DNA from: Branchiostoma floridae | Lineage: Eukaryota > Chordata > Leptocardii > Amphioxiformes > Branchiostomatidae | Direction: 5' to 3' | Length of the DNA: 34,988 nt | NCBI RefSeq assembly: GCF_000003815.2 | Contig: NC_049982.1 | Coordinates: 31,224,407-31,259,394, forward strand | Shown: positions 32,901 to 34,988 of the stretch, piece by piece | How positions within the stretch are numbered: position 1 is the stretch's first letter | How the letters are laid out: each line of letters begins with the position of its first letter | Notes under the pieces: model-generated | Told to the model about the DNA's origin: nothing | Databases searched by the model: none | Seen by the model: only the letters and a program-made list of their open reading frames with translations | Made by a program: the position numbers and the translations under genes

Positions 32901-34237
32901 GGCAGCCACTAGAGGGCCCATTATCGAACTTGACCTTTGTTTTCTTAACACCCACCCACCTACCAAATATCATCAGGATCCATTCAAGGGTTCTCGACTT
33001 ATCTTGCATACAGACAAACGCACTTACATACAAATCCCGCTACAGCACCGTAGGTAAGAGCTAGGTAAACCATTTTCGCACTTGACCTTCCTCTCCAAAA
33101 CCGCTACACACCTACCAAGTATCGTGAAAATCGCCCGGCTGCATTTTGACTTATGCTGCCCAAAGCAAACCCCAAAAACATACCAAGCTTGCTGCAGTAC
33201 CGTAGGAAAACGCCAGGTAAACCGTTTTCTAACTTGGGATTCCTTTTGACAACCGCTACACACCTACCAAAAATCACAAAGTTCCATCCACAATTTCTGG
33301 AGTTATTTGCTGTTGACCTACATACAGACCCAAGTCAGCAATCTCATACTCTTCTTGGCGAAGAGAATTACAATGAAAACAAAATAACTGTATCTGATAA
33401 AAGTTCTATATCAAAGAACCGTACACTTGGACATATAGGGCAACCAACAGATAATATGTCAGAACATATCATTTTGAATTATAGCATTTTAGCGATGGAT
33501 ATGGCGACGATACAGTCAAGAGAAGGTGGATGGTAATTATTTTGTACCAACAATGTAAAATATATAAAGTATAATACGCATTTTCCATGGTTCCGGCCAA
33601 TACAAGCAAAATAATGGCTTCGTAAATACGTCATTATACGTCATAATAGCGTCCAATGTCATAAAAGCGTCAAATATTATGACTAAATCGCTCCCTTAAA
33701 ACATATAGTCATATGGGAAGTTCATAATTCACCCAAAATCCCGTTCTGAAAATGGGTAATAAACAATGTATTTAGCGTCGTTGAGGATAACATAAAGATG
33801 GCTCACAAATCAATTATTTTACATTAATAACATTATCAACCCTAAACCCTTCAAAACACGACATCTTTTATACTAAAAGAAAGCTGGTTAAACATTAACT
33901 ACTTACCAATGTTGCAGTCTTTGGGTGTAGTATGTTCCCCACTGTCGCTCGGTACAGCTGGCGAGTTGTCGGTGCATTCAGTCGTCTGTTTCGGTTGCCT
34001 CCGTGCAGATTCGGTACAAACTTCGGTGTCTCCATCGTAAGCCGCACTGCTGGGCTCCTCGTTGCTAGCACCTGCTCCATAAACGTTTGAACGTGCCTCC
34101 AAACCCCGTTGATGACTTGCTTTTGGGACTGTAGACTCATTGTCATAATCGTCTGCTCCATAAAGTTCTGAACACTTTCCAGTGCTGCTCTGTTGATTGT
34201 GGCCTGTCTGTCTGGTATAAATAGCATCTACTTCCAT
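17135..34237 (-). CDS. Type II membrane protein with extracellular NHL propeller, eight exons
   Basis: Joined exons 34237-33907, 24468-24220, 23633-23473, 23083-22916, 22316-22233, 21496-21395, 18978-18906 and 17994-17135 give 2028 nt (675 residues plus TAA). Phases are 1-1-0-0-0-0-1 and all introns are GT-AG. Residues 1-215 are cytoplasmic, acidic and Ser/Thr-rich, with tyrosines at 7, 26, 31, 53, 67, 116, 136 and 182. Y136 is in YHDI and Y182 in NPMY, a PTB/endocytosis-type motif. Basic residues KKTTRQR precede a transmembrane helix at about 216-237, so the C-terminus should be outside. Residues 238-389 form a Ser/Thr/Pro-rich stalk. Residues 390-675 hold about six NHL blades. NHL propellers bind protein, RNA or other ligands; here the site would be extracellular. 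Function unknown; a receptor or adhesion role is inference. Further exons between 21395 and 18978 cannot be excluded. Confidence 0.7.
18906..18978 (-). CDS. NHL membrane protein, exon 7 (linker)
   Basis: The acceptor is CTGTTGTGCAG and the donor is AAAG|GTAAAT; 73 nt, phase 0 in and 1 out. It encodes a charged linker (KMDETESSKKDKQIFSTTK) that joins the propeller exon in phase. It could alternatively carry an internal ATG start for a shorter product. Confidence 0.65.
19068..19257. mobile_element. Short MITE, 190 bp
   Basis: Inverted termini CATAACTCCACCAGGTGC..TTATACCGCCAC and GTGGCGGTATAATTGCACC..AATTATG, about 32 nt with few mismatches. Target duplication unclear. It lies in the intron 5' of exon 7, in a stretch otherwise without features (18979-19661). 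Confidence 0.75.
19666..20024. mobile_element. piggyBac-like MITE rich in CRE motifs
   Basis: Termini CCCTATTCAGACCGGG and inverse (CCCGGTCTGAATATGG) are flanked by TTAA at the left (19662-19665) and TTAT at the right. A TTAA site with CCC-type ends fits piggyBac. Just inside are a 13-nt G run and a matching C run with CTTTTGAGGCC/GGCCTCAAAAG. The interior holds GATGACGTCAT and further ACGTCA words (19824-19870). No transposase is seen. Confidence 0.82.
20029..20667. other. Intronic DNA without recognised features
   Basis: AT-rich intron sequence between MITE and mariner copies. I see nothing supportable. Confidence 0.5.
20670..21247 (+). mobile_element. Internally deleted mariner element
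   Basis: Inverted termini CGAGGGGCATTCAAAAAGTA and the inverse (TTACTTATTGAATGCCTCTCG) are followed by matching ATGTCCCTGACCCA / GGGTCAGGGACAT. TA lies on both sides (20668-20669, 21248-21249). At 578 bp it is less than half of a usual mariner of about 1.3 kb, so the catalytic region is missing. It lies in the intron between exons 6 and 7 of the NHL gene, on the opposite strand. Confidence 0.92.
20853..21140 (+). pseudogene. Mariner transposase remnant, DNA-binding part
   Basis: A 95-residue open frame starts MEQVECRAVIRFLYLKGRTP. It keeps the N-terminal helix-turn-helix (FDEMKKTYGDDAPS, DLVKRWHPEFKQGRKSVE) and the linker PRPGRPSSAI. The catalytic DDD domain is absent; after EASV the frame passes to a short tail (WGVLQERCPEL) and stops. 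It might bind the mariner termini but cannot catalyse transposition. Confidence 0.88.
21395..21496 (-). CDS. NHL membrane protein, exon 6 (stalk)
   Basis: The acceptor is TTGCCGCCTCAG and the donor is ATG|GTAAGT; 102 nt, phase 0/0, 34 residues, Thr/Ser-rich (VTSTTSSPGAQTT), suited to O-glycosylation. Confidence 0.7.
21940..22125 (+). mobile_element. tRNA-derived SINE
   Basis: A box ATAGCCGAGTGGATAGG and B box GGGTTGGATCCCT lie about 45 nt apart in a Leu/Ser-tRNA-like head. The tail contains CTGACTTCGGTTGGGAAGGT, shared with the SINE at 8425. It lies between exons 5 and 6 of the NHL gene. It is rejected as a working tRNA because the stems do not pair. Confidence 0.72.
22233..22316 (-). CDS. 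NHL membrane protein, exon 5 (stalk)
   Basis: The acceptor is TTACTTGGACAG and the donor is GAC|GTAAGT; 84 nt, phase 0/0, 28 residues, Thr/Ser-rich (DQGLDQKITTTLSEKTSTDA). Confidence 0.7.
22916..23083 (-). CDS. NHL membrane protein, exon 4 (stalk)
   Basis: The acceptor is CTCTCTCTCCTAG|CCCC and the donor is GAA|GTAAGC; 168 nt, phase 0/0, open throughout. The Ser/Thr-rich product contains the sequon NHS. A second AG seven nt downstream (CCCCCTAG|ATC) shifts the frame and reaches TAA after 18 codons. That other frame, ICDDRFIRMESGKSLNMY, also looks protein-like, so the true reading of this exon is uncertain. Confidence 0.5.
23473..23633 (-). CDS. NHL membrane protein, exon 3 (transmembrane)
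   Basis: The acceptor is TCTACTAACAG and the donor is TTG|GTTAGT; 161 nt, phase 1 in and 0 out. It encodes DEEDICGRCKKTTRQR, then a hydrophobic stretch of about 22 residues (RAVIIFIGVASSCW..), then VTDNKEEG. The juxtamembrane CxxC could be palmitoylated. Confidence 0.75.
24220..24468 (-). CDS. NHL membrane protein, exon 2 (tail with NPMY)
   Basis: The acceptor is TTTTATGATGCAG and the donor is GGAG|GTAGTA; 249 nt, phase 1/1. It encodes SGYDNEETL, an acidic block with VYHDIDEDD, and GANPMYSTGD near the membrane. Confidence 0.75.
24774..26012 (+). CDS. LINE ORF1 protein
   Basis: 412 residues, intact. The ATG at 24774 (MPNCEVCKTGG) is chosen because the upstream part of the frame has no ATG. 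The N-terminus holds two CxxC pairs about 15 residues apart (a zinc-ribbon-like nucleic-acid-binding site). A Cys-containing 9-residue unit, CASGSRSPR, is then duplicated. A helical, probably coiled-coil region (about residues 190-215) is followed by a 23-residue tandem repeat (NSSSRSG..VVPGSES). The C-terminal domain has VFVTRLCAETTVDSLTQYL and FWPNGVMVRKF, the RRM-like domain of many invertebrate LINE ORF1 proteins. Its role would be RNA binding and RNP assembly. The TGA overlaps the ORF2 ATG (TGATG at 26010-26014). Confidence 0.88.
   Translation: MPNCEVCKTGGASLGPGDVLLCPRCASGSRSPRCASGSRSPRCSDATCDRSSVYVNDLLCYVVNKMDATPNDLIVKICCETYTEEEIEISKKLVYGLCNPSDRYKKRRGADRCSSNMLDILEVLHSTPPTEVPMFASVKLHLPAVDLTNLDVSLCLQEVRMVRQEMAVILEASQDNFRLRSEYTKTMADNARKLTNLESELAGLRLEMQQLRENSSSRSGVGNVVPGSESEVQHPRKNSSSRWGDGRVVPGTESYASVVGQGKGACPPPRPQLRPQSPARRAVLSSAPRRSSLGATEENDGFVPVVKRRRGKAIVGRASTSDYLRVAKPRPVDVFVTRLCAETTVDSLTQYLHEKETVLVSCEKLKTRYDTYASFRVAVDKGDGDKILLPDFWPNGVMVRKFYPKKSTHPQI
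26012..28846 (+). pseudogene. LINE ORF2, endonuclease and reverse transcriptase, two TAG codons
   Basis: One frame runs from ATG 26012 to TAA 28844-28846, interrupted only by TAG at 26030-26032 (codon 7) and TAG at 28286-28288. The AP endonuclease shows VVSYNCRSVKN, LLQEHWL, VGDFNTRP, SWLDHC and SSDHFPL. The reverse transcriptase shows DNYRPIAVSS, QFGFKKQHG, FLDATKAFDRVNH, GVPQGSLLSP and FLYADDL (YADD at 28181-28192). The second TAG falls about 32 residues after YADD, inside the thumb-proximal region (ILFSE-stop-KSHCMYF). Catalytic residues look complete. It functions only if both TAGs are suppressed; otherwise it is a recently inactivated copy. Confidence 0.9.
28990..29165. other. Intronic DNA without recognised features
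   Basis: Short unique-looking segment between the LINE tail and the next repeat. Confidence 0.5.
29168..29597. repeat. Dispersed element with ACCTCCATGAAAT inverted ends
   Basis: The left end ACCTCCATGAAATA and right end TATTTCATGGAGGT are inverted copies. The right end is itself a small palindrome (CCTCCATGATATTTCATGGAGG). The interior blocks (GACCATAGCTTGTTCAGAAC, GCTGCAGTACC, CCGTTCTTGAGTTAT, CAGACACAAAGACAAACG) match 5520-5795 and 32160-33350. Could be a MITE; class not certain. Confidence 0.55.
29815..31460. mobile_element. piggyBac-like element, copy 2, with nested MITE
   Basis: The left part (GGGGGGCTTTTGAGGCCTGC) and right end (CCCGGTCTGAATAGAG then TTAA at 31461-31464) match the element at 19666-20024. 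The interior has two diverged copies of the block CATGGGTCCAGCCAA..ATGACGTCAT (about 30040-30220 and 30710-30860), so it is longer than copy 1. A Harbinger-type MITE interrupts it at 30864-31380. The left terminus itself is degraded. No transposase is seen. Confidence 0.75.
30864..31380. mobile_element. Harbinger-type MITE, copy 2, TTA duplication
   Basis: 517 bp with termini GGCCACAGCAAGTAAATTTT.. and the inverse ending TTACTTGCTGTGGCC, about 33 nt near-perfect. TTA is duplicated exactly at 30861-30863 and 31381-31383. Removing it reconstitutes the host sequence GTTATAGGACTTAG seen in the other piggyBac-like copy as GTTAGAGGACTTAG. Confidence 0.93.
31465..32159. other. Intronic DNA, mostly featureless
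   Basis: AT-rich, with an (AT)n run near 32010-32025. No exon or known repeat is recognised. Confidence 0.5.
32327..32342. promoter_or_regulatory. CTCF-like motif in repeat unit
   Basis: GCCGCTAGGGGGCCCA fits the CTCF core (CC-N-S-TAGGGGGC type). Motif match by eye only. Confidence 0.4.
32773..32787. promoter_or_regulatory. CTCF-like motif in repeat unit
   Basis: GCCGCTAGGGGGTCC, at the equivalent position of the next unit; one core position differs. Confidence 0.35.
32905..32920. promoter_or_regulatory. CTCF-like motif in repeat unit
   Basis: GCCACTAGAGGGCCCA is a close match to the CCACTAGRGGGC form of the CTCF core, in the third unit and the same orientation. Confidence 0.4.
33585..33749. 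mobile_element. piggyBac-like element fragment
   Basis: Right-hand part only: CCATGGTTCCGGCCAATACA, repeated ACGTCAT words, and the end CCCGTTCTGAAAATGGG followed by TAAT. Diverged from the copies at 19666 and 29815. Confidence 0.65.
33907..34237 (-). CDS. NHL membrane protein, exon 1 (cytoplasmic Tyr motifs)
   Basis: ATG at 34237 in a strong context (ACAATGG). 331 nt to donor G|GTAAGT, phase 1. It encodes 110 residues beginning MEVDAIYTRQ, with repeated Tyr motifs ELYGADDYDNES, NVYGAGA and AAYDGDTE. The alternative frame (33895-34227) lacks this organisation and does not join exon 2 in phase. Confidence 0.75.
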
Positions 34238-34246
34238 TGTGCTAAC

Positions 34247-34328
34247 GAGACGCCAAAACGACGTATGTCAACCCACAGGGCAAAATAACAATACGACAGC
34301 TATAATGCTTCTGCCCTGTTGGCGTCTC
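34247..34328. promoter_or_regulatory. Inverted repeat just upstream of the NHL gene ATG
   Basis: GAGACGCCAA (34247-34256) and ACAGGGCA (34275-34282) pair with TGCCCTGT (34312-34319) and TTGGCGTCTC (34319-34328). The left arm is split by 18 nt and the right arm is contiguous. It starts 10 nt upstream of the ATG, so it would lie in the 5' UTR or core promoter. Confidence 0.6.
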
Positions 34329-34500
34329 CAATTGTCCGACTAGTTGTTGATGACAGGGAATCTAAGTTGAGAAACAAAGATACTGCTGTATCTGTTCGTG
34401 GAAACGCTGTCTCTTGATGAGTCGAAAGCATAAAGATACTGACGGACCAGACCAGAACTCGAAACCCTCTCACTGAGAAACTCGATTACTGCCTGCGCAG

Positions 34501-34773
34501 TGTTTTCGACTGCCCTAGACTAATCAGGTACGGTCTCGTGATAAACAATTTGCTGATTTATATTTGTTTGCGTATTTCTTGATAAATAAATAAATATCGA
34601 CGATAGACGTGGCAAAATGAGAAACCATTCAAGCAGTGTTTTCGACTGCCCTAGACTAATCAGGCACGGTCTCGTGATAAACAATTTGCTGAGTTTGTTT
34701 TGTTTGCCTATTTCTTAAAATAAATAAACAAATATCGACGATAGACGTGGCAAACGGAGAAACCATTCAAGCA
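34501..34773. repeat. 135-bp tandem duplication, two copies
   Basis: Copies at 34501-34635 and 34636-34773 share TGTTTTCGACTGCCCTAGAC, GGTCTCGTGATAAACAATTT, AATATCGACGATAGACGTGG and GAGAAACCATTCAAGCA, with scattered differences. It lies 260-540 bp upstream of the NHL gene ATG, in the likely promoter. Confidence 0.93.
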
Positions 34774-34988
34774 AGATGTCATGAATAATTCATAAGATTT
34801 TGTTATAAGATGTTAGTAACAGAGATCATGACATTTTTTGACAGCGGGTGAAAAAGTAAACGTTCATGTAATCAGGATGTTCTTATATGATGTAAATTGT
34901 CGTCACCGTCTTTAACAAGAAGACAAATCTAAATATTTTAAGTATTAAAGGGATAATCTGCTGCCACTGTTGTAAACAATAAAAAACA
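34774..34988. other. Window end, no gene
   Basis: AT-rich. A single AATCTGCTGCCACTGTTG near 34953 resembles the core of the 13.5-kb minisatellite unit. Nothing else is seen. Confidence 0.4.

Larger units (their letters stand above)
32160..33350. repeat. Array of diverged dispersed-repeat units
   Basis: Units recur near 32160, 32600, 32820, 33030 and 33180. Shared words are TCCTCATTAATTATGCAAAT, ATCATGACCACAGC, TTTTGCTGCAGTACC/ATTAGG, CACCTACCAAATAT and TTCTTGAGTTAT. This is the same family as 5520-5795 and 29168-29597. Unit lengths vary (about 145-440 bp), so it is a cluster of insertions or an old irregular tandem array. Confidence 0.75.

Noticed and set aside
33153-33536. 127-codon plus-strand frame
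   Set aside because: Its first half is the dispersed-repeat array and its second half has no recognisable features.

Overview
The window is metazoan nuclear DNA. It has GT-AG introns, tRNA-derived SINEs, CR1/jockey-type LINEs, mariner and several MITE families, and a fast-turnover extracellular NHL beta-propeller protein with a Tyr-rich tail. The overall flavour fits a cephalochordate (lancelet, Branchiostoma); that assignment is inference, because no marker gene is present. Two host genes can be assembled by hand from splice sites and reading phase. Both lie on the minus strand. Everything else is repeats or gene-free DNA.

Gene 1 (2763-6504, minus, five coding exons) would encode a 221-residue secreted all-alpha protein. 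A signal peptide is followed by about four amphipathic helices, with single cysteines just before the first helix and just after the last. The intron phases are 1-0-0-0 and the first coding exon is only 19 nt. That architecture is known for long-chain class I helical cytokines and hormones (IL-6/CNTF/CLCF1-type, growth hormone). I regard it as the most interesting item here: a candidate invertebrate-chordate four-helix cytokine.

Gene 2 (17135-34237, minus, eight coding exons) would encode a 675-residue type II membrane protein. It has a cytoplasmic tail with eight tyrosines, including an NPMY motif, then one transmembrane segment, a Ser/Thr-rich stalk, and a C-terminal six-bladed NHL propeller in one exon. 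A second, decayed copy of the propeller exon lies downstream at 15076-15934, inside a tandem duplication of about 1.7 kb. The 9.4-kb first intron holds a near-complete non-LTR retrotransposon (ORF1 intact, ORF2 open except for two TAG codons) in the opposite orientation.

Layout: 1-2762 gene-free, with a palindromic MITE; 2763-6504 cytokine-like gene, with Harbinger-type MITE, SINE and dispersed repeats in its introns; 6505-15075 repeats only (Harbinger-type MITE with 40-bp tandem repeats, facing SINEs, pogo-like MITEs, 5'-truncated LINE, 60-bp minisatellite); 15076-24468 the propeller pseudo-exon and exons 8 to 2 of gene 2, with piggyBac-like, mariner and SINE insertions; 24469-33906 intron 1 (LINE, nested MITEs, a repeat array carrying CTCF-like motifs); 33907-34237 exon 1; 34238-34988 probable promoter, with an inverted repeat and a 135-bp tandem duplication.
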